A DNA stretch of 64,000 bases, from contig OU452204.1 in NCBI GenBank assembly GCA_911728435.2, positions 15,996,001 to 16,060,000 on the forward strand, written 5' to 3'. The position numbers were made by a program, and so were the translations under genes. Below are positions 24,057-34,086 of this stretch, one piece after another (the stretch's first letter is position 1; each line of letters opens with the position of its first letter). This DNA is from Apoderus coryli. Its lineage: Eukaryota > Arthropoda > Insecta > Coleoptera > Attelabidae. The notes beneath the pieces are model-generated. The model saw only the letters and a list, made by a program, of their open reading frames with translations, did not search any database and had not been told where the DNA came from.

Positions 24057-25212
24057 ATCCACGAAAACGCAAAAACCGCTTAACAGATTTTAACCAAATT
24101 TGGTACAAAAATACTATTGGACATGGCAAGGAGCTGATTAGATTTTGGGAAACATTGAGCGTAGGCATAGGGTTTAAAAGAGGGTTCAAAAATTAAAAAA
24201 ATTCATAGTTCTTAAACTCATCCGAAATACTGCATAATTTTTTACGCATTTAATTGAATATAACCTAAAATATTGAACATAAAATATTAGACCACATTGG
24301 CGTTCGAAAATAGTGTAAAATGGGGTAAAAAAGATTTAAAAAAATCGTATTTCTTAAAAATAGCAAAAATATTAACTAGTTATTTATAGTTTTGATAGAA
24401 TATAACCTATAAAATGTGTCATGAATAACTTACTTTCATAGGCGTTCGTAAATAGTGGAAAAGGGGTCAAAACATAAAAAATATATATTTCCTAAACTTA
24501 TTCGAAATATGGAATAATTTTTCTTAGTTGTGATACAATATAAGCTAAAAAATATTCCATAAAAGAATTGGTTCACACAGGCGTTCGAAAATAGTTTAAA
24601 AAAAGGGTCAAAAACGAAAAAAAAATGTTTCTCAAATATACCAGAAAAATTGGCTAATTATATATAGCTTTGATATAAGATAACCTAAAAAATGCAGCAT
24701 AAAATTTTTATTTACATAGGCGTTCGTAAATAGTAGAAAAAGGGGTAAAATAAAAAAAAATTAAAATGTAAAATTTTTTATATTTAACTCGATGAATTGG
24801 TGTTAAAAATACACGACAAAAATTAATGTACCATACGCGTCCGTGAAAATTCTATAAAAGGGTCAGAAAAAATTTGTATCCGTGATAACTCAACCACTTA
24901 ACGGATAACCTACAACATGCAGCATAACAATTTTGTTTACATAGGCGTTCGTAAATAGTAGAAAAGGGGGCAAAATAAATTTTATAATAAAACTAAAAAA
25001 AATCAATTAATTTGCGTTCAAGAACTTGGCCTAGATCTGAAATAGAAAATATCTGCGTATAAATAGTGCCTCCAAAGAGAAGAAAAAGGCACAAAACCCG
25101 ATACTTAAAAAAAAATAGCTGATGTCTAAAACAAAACAAAAATTTATTAAATTTAGATAAATGACAAAAAGGTCATAAAATTATTACTTTTACACTTAAA
25201 TATGGAGAGCTA
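23891..25212. repeat. dispersed repeat with ~140-bp periodicity (copy 2) and TGTC microsatellite
   Basis: A 13-bp inverted repeat, TAGCTCTCCATAT (23891-23903) and ATATGGAGAGCTA (25200-25212), encloses it. Inside is a (GTCT)n microsatellite at 24021-24057, then AACCGCTTAACAGATTTTAA and AAATTTGGTACAAAAATACT. GGCGTTCG blocks follow at 24299, 24441, 24580, 24719 and 24944, each followed by an AAAAGGGGT-type box; the spacing is 139-142 bp for the first four. No coding sequence. The same family as 20185-21030, with a shorter relative at 41340-41660. Confidence 0.6.
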
Positions 25213-25215
25213 TTC

Positions 25216-25880
25216 GTGCCTCGAGGGCAACAGTTTATTAATATTAAGTCTTGTGTATTACGAAATAAAGATAAAACCAGTGAGAGTTTCCAATTTGTAT
25301 TTACTTGTCCCATTTTTGACTTATTATTAGTAAAATCAAGAGTTATAACTAAAGAGCTGAGAAAATGCACAATGCATTTTTTGTCTGTTTTGTACAAAAC
25401 ATGAATTTTGTCCAATAATAGAGCATTTATTGCCAAATAATAACTTGAAATTAGTTAAAAAAGTTATCGAAGATCTAAACGACCCGTCTTCTGCCGCTCT
25501 AATAAATGCAAAAACTCTCTTTTCTAACCCAACAGTGAACGAAAATTTAACATTTATAAAAACAAATTATTCTTTTGTACCCATAGCACTCACGACATTG
25601 GAGGCTACCTCTGTTTCTTTGACAGATTCAGTGGCTTTAATAAATCAATTTGAGGTAGATTGCAAAGAAGTTTCAGGTACTGTTGGGGCTGCGGTTATAA
25701 AAATTTATGTCAGTAATTAAAAATAACACAGGCTTCAAAATCCTAAGAATATTTCAGAAGTTTTTATAGGCAATTTCACTAATTTCACTTAATTCCAAAA
25801 CTAAAATACTGTCATAACTTCTGTAGATGTTGAGCGAAGTTTTTCCATTTTGAAACATATGTTTACATAGGTCTGTGGCA
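25216..25880 (+). pseudogene. hAT transposase C-terminal remnant
   Basis: The frame 25430-25720 encodes 96 residues including KVIEDLNDPSSAALINAKTL and IALTTLEATSVSLTDSVAL. Just after it, in another frame (25811-25870), the text reads VITSVDVERSFSILKHMFT. The SxDVERSFS box is the characteristic C-terminal dimerisation motif of hAT transposases. A stop plus frameshift around 25720-25800 separates the two parts (NNTGFKIL and so on). The catalytic core is missing. A similar phrase (RVITKE.KKCK) recurs on the minus strand near 27130-27185. Confidence 0.6.
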
Positions 25881-26022
25881 TAGGCAAAAAATTATAGGAT
25901 ATCTGAAGAACGGGTTTAATTATAAAGAAATAGTCCTGGCTTTATTTAAAATAACATTAAAGTTCATAATTTTTCATATAATAAAAATGCATATTTGCAT
26001 TTTTTGTTCATTTCTATGCATA

Positions 26023-27098
26023 CAGTGTGTCCCAAATTTGGCATACATACATTGTTATCTTAGAAACGGTTAGAGCTACAAGGTCGCTTAAATTAAGAAA
26101 GTTGTAGAGAATTTTATTTCAAATTAAAATCTGCCTTAACATTTGCATTATCTTTTGTGGTATTTGAGATCATGAGGGAAAACCAAAATACTGCATTTTG
26201 AATTTTTGCCTGATGCTTATGAACGACTGGTAGTATGGTTTTATGATTAATACATTATTAGGGCACTTTTATTAGAAGAATTTAATGGAGGTTAAAATAA
26301 TTTTCTAGCTTCATTTGTGTTCGAGATATTTACATAAACTTGGTATTCTCTTATGGACGCCATCTTGTTTTTTTGTATTTTTGAAAAGCATTTTGCAAGA
26401 CCTTAGCTTATTGTTTTACTTAAGTTCTTAAATGCGAAGTTATTGTTTTTTACACACAGTTACAAACATCGCTTTATACTGTAATCAATATTACAACAAA
26501 TGCAATGCAATGAAAATTACGGCACATCTCTTCCTCCATTCTCCATAGATTTTTCGCACTTATCTAACACCTTACGCATACTATTTCTTAATGTGTTTCC
26601 ATTTATTGAGTTAACAACATCGCGTACAATGTCTTCCATTTCCTGTGAATTTCCGGCCGGAAAAAAATCATAAGCCTCATTTTTGACGTAACCTCATAAA
26701 TAAAAATCGAGGGGTGTGATGTCAGGTGACCTCACCGGCCAAGCAAAGGGGCCATCATTCGAAATCCTGTTTCCACCAAAAGTATTTCTGTGGACCTCCA
26801 TCACCTCTCTGATACTGTGGGCCAGACAGCCATCTTTTTGGAACCATGTATTATGTAGTTGTAAGGGGTAAACCTTGGGGTGTGCGAAATGAAACCGTAA
26901 ATAAAGTTAATTTTAACTTAAATACGTTTTAATCGTGATAATATTTGCACACAGTAAATTTGGTAATTAAACTCATGACATTGCATTTTATTAATTATCG
27001 TTCTCTCATTCTCTAAAACATTCCTAATTTAACCGACCTTGTAGCTCTAACTGTTTTCCAAGATAGCAATGCATGTAAGCCAACTTTGGGACACACTG
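26023..27098 (-). mobile_element. mariner-like element with transposase C-terminus, inactive
   Basis: The ends CAGTGTGTCCCAAATTTGGC and GCCAACTTTGGGACACACTG are inverted repeats flanked by TA on both sides. The similarity of the ends extends about 80 bp (ACAAGGTCG-TTAAATTA boxes). On the minus strand, 26880-26520 reads NTWFQKDGCLAHSI, then NDGPFAWPVRSPDITPLDFYL and KNEAYDFFPAGN. SPDITPLDF is the third catalytic block of mariner/Tc1 transposases. A stop follows DFYL and the N-terminal two thirds are missing. Length 1076 bp. Confidence 0.75.
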
Positions 27099-27104
27099 TA
27101 TATT

Positions 27105-27240
27105 CCAAATATTTAAATGCGCATATATTGGCGTTTTTCGCTTGCATTTTTTCCGCTCCTTAGTTATAACCCTGCTCCGTTTGTAGAGAAATGAAGAAGA
27201 AACAAAGAAAGAAAAATACACAAACATTTAACAACAACAA
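27105..27240 (-). pseudogene. short hAT-related remnant
   Basis: The minus strand reads KRSRVITKERKKCK. It matches at nucleotide level the phrase around 25335-25370 in the hAT remnant (GTTATAACTAA(A/G)GAGC). The mariner element at 26023-27098 inserted next to it. Too short to say more. Confidence 0.3.
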
Positions 27241-27287
27241 ATTTGTATTTTAAAAGTGAAACAAAAACTAAAAACGATTACACAAGT

Positions 27288-30200
27288 TTAAAAACCACCA
27301 AAAAATTTGCGCACCTCTGTATCAATTTCACTGTCAAATGCATCCAGACCTCGACTAGCTACACGACCGTTACGTGTGTCGAATACATGTGGTTCTGTGA
27401 TGTGTTTTTCGGCACGACGACGTGATGTTTGAAGATCCTCATCAGCAAACAGTCTTGCGTGGCGGTCAGTGATATCAGCGATAGGCGACTGTCGTGGTGG
27501 TGATAGTGGCCTTCCGGAGTATTTTCTATCAAGGCGGTCGAGAGCACCTGCAAGGAAATATTTATTAATATGTCTTCGAACAATAGAAGATGATCCTTGA
27601 TCCGTGATCAGAAGAAGAACAAAATGGAGCAGACACACCGCCATTTCCTCGCACAATGATCCGCCATTGATTTTTCCAATTCCGATTTATTATTTAGGAA
27701 AGGGTCTTAGGAAATCAAAATTATAGGTACACACACCGACCGAAAATTTACTCTAAGTTTAACATGGATTTTCTCGTGAACCCTGTAATATATTGAGATG
27801 ATTTTTTTTTTAGAAATGTAGGTTGACTCTTGGTTAACAGGTTTGACCTATAGTTGATTTTAAGCAATTGGTTCTTATGGCATATACAGAGGTAAAAAAA
27901 AGTAACGTTGTTTTGTTAACTATATGGCATTTTGGTTTTTAATTCACTCTGAAAACTCACTTACGAATTGGTTGAAATCAACTATAAATCAAATCTGTTC
28001 AATTCCTTTAAGTTTCAGCTTTGCAACCATACTTCCCCCGGAACCCAAAGGCTTTGGTTTCCCGTAAGCTGACCGTCGAGTCATCGGAAGAACGTCGACG
28101 GATCGCTAGCTGGCATCGTGGTTAGAACTAGGGTGGTATCTGATCGCCTTCGAACCTCTAACTTTCGTTCTTGATCAATGAAAACGTTTTTGGCAAATGC
28201 TTTCGCTTCTGTCCGTCTTGCGACGATCCAAGAATTTCACCTCTAACGTCGCAATACGAATGCCCCCATCCGTTCCTATTAATCATTACCTCGGGGTTCC
28301 GAAAAACAACAAAATAGAACCGAGGTCCTATTCTATTATTCCATGCACACAGTATTCAGGCAAAGTTTTAGCCTGCTTTAAGCACTCTAATTTGTTCAAA
28401 GCAAACGTGCCGGCCCACCTCGACACTCAGCTAAGAGCACCGCGGCAGGATTGAGTTGGGCGTCACTGCACTACACACACACACCTTCGGTTAAAAAGGG
28501 AGCGCGCGCACAGCTAGCTAGCCCACCGGCAGGACGTCCTGCGATACGGTAGTTAACACCGCGGACGATGAACCGGCAGCGCGGGACACAAATTTGACTA
28601 CGAGCTTTTTAACCGCAACAACTTTAATATACGCTATTGGAGCTGGAATTATTGCGGCTGCTGGCACCAGACTTGCCCTCCAATTGATCCTCGTTAAAGG
28701 GTTTAGAGTGTACTCATTTCGATTACGGGGCCTCGGATGAGTCCCGTATCGTTATTTCCCGTGCCGGGAGTGGGTAATTTGCGCGCCTGCTGCCTTCCTT
28801 GGATGTGGTAGCTGTTTCTCAGGCTCCTTCTCCGGAATCGAACCCTGGTTCCCCGTTACCCGTTACAACCATGGTAGGCGCAGAACCTACCATCGACAGT
28901 TGATAAGATGCGTCGCCGGTGCTTGGACCGTGCGATCAGCATAAAGTTATTCAGAGTCACCAAGTTGTACGCTGACAGTGACAGTAAGTCGTCATAGCCA
29001 CCGATTGGTTTTGATCTAATAAAAGCACTCCTTCCGTCTCCGGTTGCAGTTCTATTTGCATGTATTAGCTTTAGAATTACGACAGTTATCCAAGTAATTG
29101 TTGGTACGATCTAAGGAACCATAACTGATTTAATGAGCCTTTCGCGGTTTCACCTTAATTTGGCTTGTACTGAGACATGCATGGCTTAATCTTTGAGACA
29201 AGCATATGACTACTGGCAGGATCAACCAGGGAGCTATGTTTCTACATTAAAAATGTGTTACTGTAGTTATTGTGTTATAGCAGTAGAGTAGCAGATCACA
29301 GTGACAGTAACAGTTATTTAGTATTTTGCTTCGAAGTAGTAGCAGAAGCTTTGTTTTATTGTATGTGTCCAAAAGTCAAGCTACATTTCTAAAAAAAAAT
29401 CATCTCAATATCGTACGGGGTTCAAGAGATAATCGATGTTAAACTAGTAGAAGCTGCCTAGCTCACGATTTCGATGAATAAATTCCCTCCTTGCCAAATG
29501 TGTTGAGCATTTGTCATCATCCAGACTATCAATATGCTAGTTGTAGGTTCTGGTCCCATAAATTCCATTTCAGCCATATCTATAGCAAGACAGTGGGTCA
29601 TTTAATTTCCTTTTAAAGCAGAGTGGCGAGAAATCCAGACCTGAGTCAGATTATCATTTTTACCAACATTTGATAGTCTGTTCTGACAGTTTCTTACATT
29701 TTTGTTAAACCTGTGAGCACTTCTCCCTAGCCACGCATGAGAACCCAGATATTTCAAATTTTTTGTCTTTTGTCATAACTCCGGCGAGACCTGTCAAAGT
29801 TACGTTTAAAAAGTAACTAGTTAGGTACTTAGCTTGAAAAGTAATTATATACTTTATGTATATTTTAACCCCACATTCTTCTTGGATAAACTTTGTGAAT
29901 CCAATGCAATAATGCCCAGCTAATTACCCTTCATTAAATGATTCAGCTTTTTCTAATCACAATTTTGCTGGAAGACAGTCAAACTTGAACTAGTATTTTA
30001 TTACTCAATGCCAAGAAAATACTCTTTGTGCTAGAGACTCCTGGGACTATCGAACTGGATAGTGTCACATGTGACACCTCTGTATAGATCATTCACGTAA
30101 TGCTGAATTGGATGGTTATTTCCGGCGCTGAAGAGTTCTCCAGGACATGAAAAATGTTGTTTAAAAATGATCAAGTATTGTACAAGTACAAGAAGTCATG

Positions 30201-31559
30201 AACTTTTTTTCCCAGAAACATACCTATATTTTTGCAAAGTTCAAAAGAGCTAATTTTTCTGAGCAACTTTTATAAAGAATGAGCTAAAAGAGCAATTCAG
30301 TTATACACCCAAAAATACTCTGAACGTGTTGCAATTTACGTGCAAATATCGAGGCATTTTCCTCTCGAAAGGGAAGAAAAATTGCTAAAAGAGTAAATTC
30401 TGACAATACTGTTGCCATTATTTTGCAGTATTTTGATGATCACCCACGAAACTCAAATATTTTGAAAGAAAATGGTTGTCACGATTATAAACTTCACAAC
30501 TTAGAACATTTGTCCGATCAACATCAAACTTTGAGATTAACGACAATCGGTTCCTAGTGGACATACCAAAGCCGTTTTCTTAGTAAAGGCAACCCAAAAA
30601 TAATAAAAATGAACACTATTGGGCTCCTGAAAATCCGCATTTTATCAAGCCGATTGAAAACCAAGGACATTTTGGCATTAACGTTTGGTGTGGTATTATT
30701 AACGAGCCTTTAATTGGTCGATACTTTTACGAAGATGTTTTAGGCATTGCACAATAGTTGCAATTTCTTCAAAAGCAAGTTCCTGTGCTTCTCGAAAATG
30801 TGCCATTGCAGTTACGAGCAAATATGTTTTTCCAGCATGACGGAGCGCCGCTCCATAAAGCAAGAATCGTTTAAGCAGAATTTGTAAATGATATTTTCGA
30901 AGAAAATTGGATTGGTATAAATGGACCGATACAGAGGCCACCTAAATCACTAGACTTCTTCCTGTGGGAACACTGAAAAATAAAGTATATAAAACGCCAA
31001 CCCATAACTTAGAACATTAAAAAAAAATAGAAATGCATGCTCACGAGAAATGTTATGTAAGACCTCAGGAGAAGTAAGGCGGATATTAGATAAGGTTTAG
31101 AAGATTTGTGTGATGTGATTGATTTTTTATAATTATTTAAGCTACTTGTTTAAAATTGTGACGGTTGCGAATTTTTGATATTAGTATTTTCTATAAATTT
31201 GCTTATAATTTTTTAACGAATAAGGATACCAAATTTTTTTCTTTACAAAAGTTGCTAAGAAAAATTAGCTCTTTTTTTAACTATGCAAATGTGGAAACAA
31301 AAACAAATGTGGATTAAAATGAAGCTGACTTAAGAACCTCTATTCAGAATTTGTCTATTGTTTTTCAGTTTCTCACAACAGAGCTGGGAGCTGATACTCG
31401 AGTTTTGCTCACCCTGTACCCATCGGTTATGTTACAGGTGGAAACAGGTCTAGTTCTAAGCTAAAATTACTTACCTTTATAGTAGCTTTCGCCAATATTA
31501 TAGTTGGAATTATAAATGCGAGTTCGGGGACGGCTGAGAATTGTTCTATTTGATGACAT
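27288..31559 (-). CDS. myofilin-like 114-residue protein, two coding exons
   Basis: Exon 31559-31475 begins MSSNRTILSRPRTRIYNSNY and ends in phase 1 at GTAAGT. Exon 27547-27288 follows TTTCCTTGCAG and completes the frame through YKGALDRLDRKYSGRPLSPP, TDRHARLFADEDLQTSRRRA and DSEIDTEVRKFFGGF to the stop. A 3' splice site (TTTTCAG) lies 14 nt before the ATG, so at least one upstream 5' UTR exon exists. The protein is Arg/Asp rich, without a signal peptide or membrane segment. From memory it resembles insect myofilin, a thick-filament protein of muscle; this is recognition, not a search, so the symbol is withheld. The 3.9-kb coding intron contains an rDNA fragment, an interrupted MITE and a dead mariner. 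Confidence 0.6.
27756..29445. mobile_element. MITE with long inverted arms, right arm split by rDNA insertion
   Basis: The left arm 27756-27871 matches the reverse complement of two separate pieces: 27958-27998 (AAATCAACTATA...TCTGTT) and 29369-29445 (CCAAAAGTCAAGCTACATTT onward). Put together, these two pieces restore one continuous right arm of about 118 bp, with roughly 85% identity to the left arm. The element without insertion is about 320 bp. The intervening 27999-29368 is foreign (18S rDNA plus 138 bp). Outer ends are AGTTTAAC...GTTAAACT. Confidence 0.7.
27999..29230 (-). rRNA. 18S rRNA fragment (pseudogene), 5' two thirds
   Basis: Read on the minus strand, it starts CCTGGTTGATCCTGCCAG and runs through the V4 region to GAAACTTAAAGGAATTGA, about 1230 nt, then stops abruptly. 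The last 700 or so nt of 18S, the ITS and 28S are absent. Against the universally conserved text there are changes at invariant sites: CAGCAGCCGCAATAATTCC instead of ...CGGTAATTCC, CTGTCGTAATTCTAAAGC instead of CTGTGGTAATTCTAGAGC, and loss of TAAA in the ACCATAAACGATGCC box. Many changes are G-to-A or C-to-T. The 138 bp at 29231-29368 may be 5' ETS, judged only from its position. It is not a functional gene. Confidence 0.9.
29450..30215. other. intronic sequence with short coding-like remnant (minus strand)
   Basis: On the minus strand, 29790-29515 reads KKFEISGFSCVAREKCSQV, stop, then a little later DMAEMEFMGPEPTTSILI. A diverged relative lies at 37605-37800. Not recognised. The rest of this intronic stretch shows nothing. 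Confidence 0.3.
30218..31302 (+). mobile_element. mariner-superfamily transposon, transposase broken
   Basis: The ends carry about 50-bp inverted repeats sharing AAAGAGCTAATTTTTCT and AGCAACTTTT. Between them the forward frames read HYWAPENPHFIKPIENQGHF, then GINVWCGIINEPLIGRYFYE, then after a TAG LQFLQKQVPVLLENVPLQLR, ANMFFQHDGAPLHKARIV, stop, and WIGINGPIQRPPKSLDFFLW. FFQHDGAP is the second catalytic block of mariner-type DDD/DDE transposases. The third (SPDLTPLDFF) has shrunk to KSLDFF, so it is inactive. The N-terminal DNA-binding domain is poorly preserved. Confidence 0.75.
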
Positions 31560-31674
31560 GTCTGATTTTATGTCTGAAAACAAAAACGTACATATTAGAG
31601 AAATTCCTAACATAGTAAATATATTTTAAATCGAAATATTATTTTTATCTGTAATTGTACAGGGTATTCGATTA

Positions 31675-34086
31675 CACAGGCCAACAAAATGAAAAAAAAA
31701 ATTTGGTGCCAGAAATCTAACATCTGATTTTAGATGTTTTTAATGTGCTGATTCCAAAAATGCCACCAGATTTTTTCTATCAGCTCTAGTTTTTGAGATA
31801 CACGTTACAGGTTAAATGATATATTTTTTTCTGATAAAGGACAACAAATAAAGAGATAAATATGTACTTAATCGTCAAAATAGGAATTTCCCAGAATCTA
31901 ATTAGCCAAATGGATACCTGGAATTGTCCCTGACCCAATGTTCCTATACTAGGAACTACTCAATACAATGCTCTTACTTACTTTTATACCTGTAATTGCC
32001 TATGACCCGATCCTTCTATACCTGCTTGGCTGTACTTGATTTAGTATATTACTGAGTTTTCCCAAGTAAAGTTGTGCTATCATTTTGTGTAAATTTTGGT
32101 CGTTTTGTAGTATCAAGACACTAAACTGAAACAATGGCATCCACAAGCAGACGTACCTGTGTAAATCATCCCGATGTTTTTTGTTATGTGTGTGGTGAAT
32201 ACACTTTGAAAGAGAGCAGAAAAAGGATTTCTGACTTTGTGAAAAGAGCTTATCTTGCCTATTTTGGCGTTCATTTAGGAGTTCAAGATAAATCTTGGGC
32301 CCCACATTTCATATGTAAAACATGTGTTGAACATTTGCGACAGTGGACAACTGGAAAGAGGAAGTGCCTAAAGTTTGGTGTACCAATGGTTTGGAGAGAA
32401 CCGCGGAACCATCATGACGACTGCTATTTTTGTCTCGTTAATATTAAAGGCATAAATAGAAACAATAGACACAAATGGACATATCCTGATCTAGATTCTG
32501 CAAGAAGGCCTGTAGTGCATTCGGAAGAAATACCCGTTCCATCATTCAGCAGTCTACCCAAACTGACAGAAGATGATACAGAAACATCAACGTCTGACGA
32601 AGTTAAAAGAATTCAATCAGAAAACGACAGCGATTTTGAAGCAGATTTAGCAACTCCGCAGTGTTTCAATCAAGAAGAACTAAACGATCTTATAAGAGAC
32701 CTGAATCTCTCAAAGGAATCCGCTGAATTACTTGCATCCAGATTAAAAGAAAAAAATCTACTTTGTCGAGGTACTAATATTACATTTTATCGTAAAAGAG
32801 ATAAGGATCTGCTGCCTTTTTTCACTCAGGAAAATGACTTGGTATTCTGTAACAATATAAAAGGGCTCTTAGAAAAAATGGGTTCGCCTGAATACACTCC
32901 AGATGATTGGCGCCTTTTTATTGACAGTTCAAAACGTAGTTTAAAATGTGTTCTTTTACATAACGGTAACAAATATGGCTCAATTCCTATTGGTCATTCT
33001 ACTACCATGAAGGAAGAATATGAAACAATAGCATTAGTTTTGAGAAAAATTAAATACGAAGAACATCAGTGGTCAATTTGTGTTGATTTAAAAATGATTA
33101 ACTTCCTCCTTGGACAGCAGAGTGGTTATACAAAATATCCTTGTTTTTTGTGCCTTTGGGACAGCAGAGCTAAAAATGAGCACTGGGTTAACAAAAATTG
33201 GCCTTCAAGAGATGTCATGATTCAAGGAATACAAAACGTGATCAACGAACCTTTGGTTTCAAGAGAAAAAATCTTACTTCCGCCCTTGCATATCAAGCTA
33301 GGCCTAATGAAGCAATTTGTGAAGGCCTTAAATCGAGATGGAAATTGTTTTGGGTATTTGTCACGTAAATTTCCTGGCATTAGCACGGAAAAACTAAAAG
33401 CTGGTATATTTGATGGTCCTCAAATAAGGCAACTTGTTAAAGATCCACAATTCACCACATCAATGAACGAGACTGAATCTAACGCTTGGAGTTCATTTGT
33501 TCAAGTAGTACAAAATTTTCTTGGCAATCATAAAGCAGACAATTACGTAGAATTAGTGGAAACTATGCTTTCAAATTTTAATATTCTCGGCTGTAACATG
33601 AGTATAAAAGTTCACTACCTCCACAGCCACCTAGATCGTTTTCCAGAAAACTTAGGTGATTGTAGTGAAGAACAGGGGGAAAGATTCCACCAGGATATTA
33701 AAACTATGGAAGATCGTTATCAAGGACGATGGGATAGCCACATGATGGCGGACTACTGCTGGAGCCTTCAGCGAGACTGCCCTAGTAAACTCCATTCTAG
33801 AAAATCGTATAAAAGAAAATTTTTATGTGATTAGTGACTAATGTAATTATGTAAATTAAGTTTTTGCAATAAATACTTAAATCCATGTGTCTTTGTTTTT
33901 TTTAACTGTCAATAGTAATATTATATATTATAACAGTTATAACGTAAATTATATACACAATTTTTTAAAAAATCTCAAAAACTAGATCTGATAGACAAAA
34001 TCTGAGAACCTTTTTACATTCTGCATCCAAAAATTACTCAGGAACAGTTAAAAAATCGCAGGCACCAAAATGTGTGTTGGCCTGTG
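31675..34086 (+). mobile_element. 2412-bp DNA transposon, copy 1 of a head-to-tail pair
   Basis: It begins CACAGGCCAACAAAATG and ends TGTTGGCCTGTG, giving a perfect 12-bp terminal inverted repeat, with a second inner block TTTGGTGCC/GGCACCAAA. It carries one gene (32134-33834). The left flank is CGATTA. Its right end touches copy 2 directly with no spacer, so the junction reads GGCCTGTG|CACAGGCC. CAC ends and an apparent 3-bp TTA target duplication around the pair fit the Chapaev3/CMC group; that assignment is inference. Confidence 0.85.
32134..33834 (+). CDS. transposase-like protein, 566 aa (Chapaev3/CMC-like), copy 1
   Basis: Intact single frame from MASTSRRTCVNHPDVFCYVC. The N-terminal 100 residues hold three CxxC pairs (C17/C20, C61/C64, C97/C100) that should bind zinc and probably DNA. 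An acidic linker (145-170) follows. The C-terminal half fits an RNase-H-like DDE fold: D264 in LFIDSS, D318 in SICVDLK, then C337-F-L-C340 in a GYTKYPCFLCLWDSR block, H386 in LPPLHIKLG, an HYLHSHLDRFP box (494-504) and an acidic E512/E513/E516 cluster in SEEQGERFHQD. D-D-CxxC-H-E order is described for the hAT, Transib and CMC-type superfamilies. Proteins like this are common and unannotated in arthropods. The start is the first ATG and sits 459 nt inside the element. It should cut and rejoin the element's own ends. Confidence 0.75.
   Translation: MASTSRRTCVNHPDVFCYVCGEYTLKESRKRISDFVKRAYLAYFGVHLGVQDKSWAPHFICKTCVEHLRQWTTGKRKCLKFGVPMVWREPRNHHDDCYFCLVNIKGINRNNRHKWTYPDLDSARRPVVHSEEIPVPSFSSLPKLTEDDTETSTSDEVKRIQSENDSDFEADLATPQCFNQEELNDLIRDLNLSKESAELLASRLKEKNLLCRGTNITFYRKRDKDLLPFFTQENDLVFCNNIKGLLEKMGSPEYTPDDWRLFIDSSKRSLKCVLLHNGNKYGSIPIGHSTTMKEEYETIALVLRKIKYEEHQWSICVDLKMINFLLGQQSGYTKYPCFLCLWDSRAKNEHWVNKNWPSRDVMIQGIQNVINEPLVSREKILLPPLHIKLGLMKQFVKALNRDGNCFGYLSRKFPGISTEKLKAGIFDGPQIRQLVKDPQFTTSMNETESNAWSSFVQVVQNFLGNHKADNYVELVETMLSNFNILGCNMSIKVHYLHSHLDRFPENLGDCSEEQGERFHQDIKTMEDRYQGRWDSHMMADYCWSLQRDCPSKLHSRKSYKRKFLCD

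Noticed and set aside
28197..28454. 85-codon open frame on the plus strand
   Set aside because: It lies entirely in antisense 18S rRNA sequence and has no protein character.
27999..29230. Functional 18S rRNA gene
   Set aside because: The last third is missing and invariant positions in the 530 loop and elsewhere are altered; there is no 28S or ITS.
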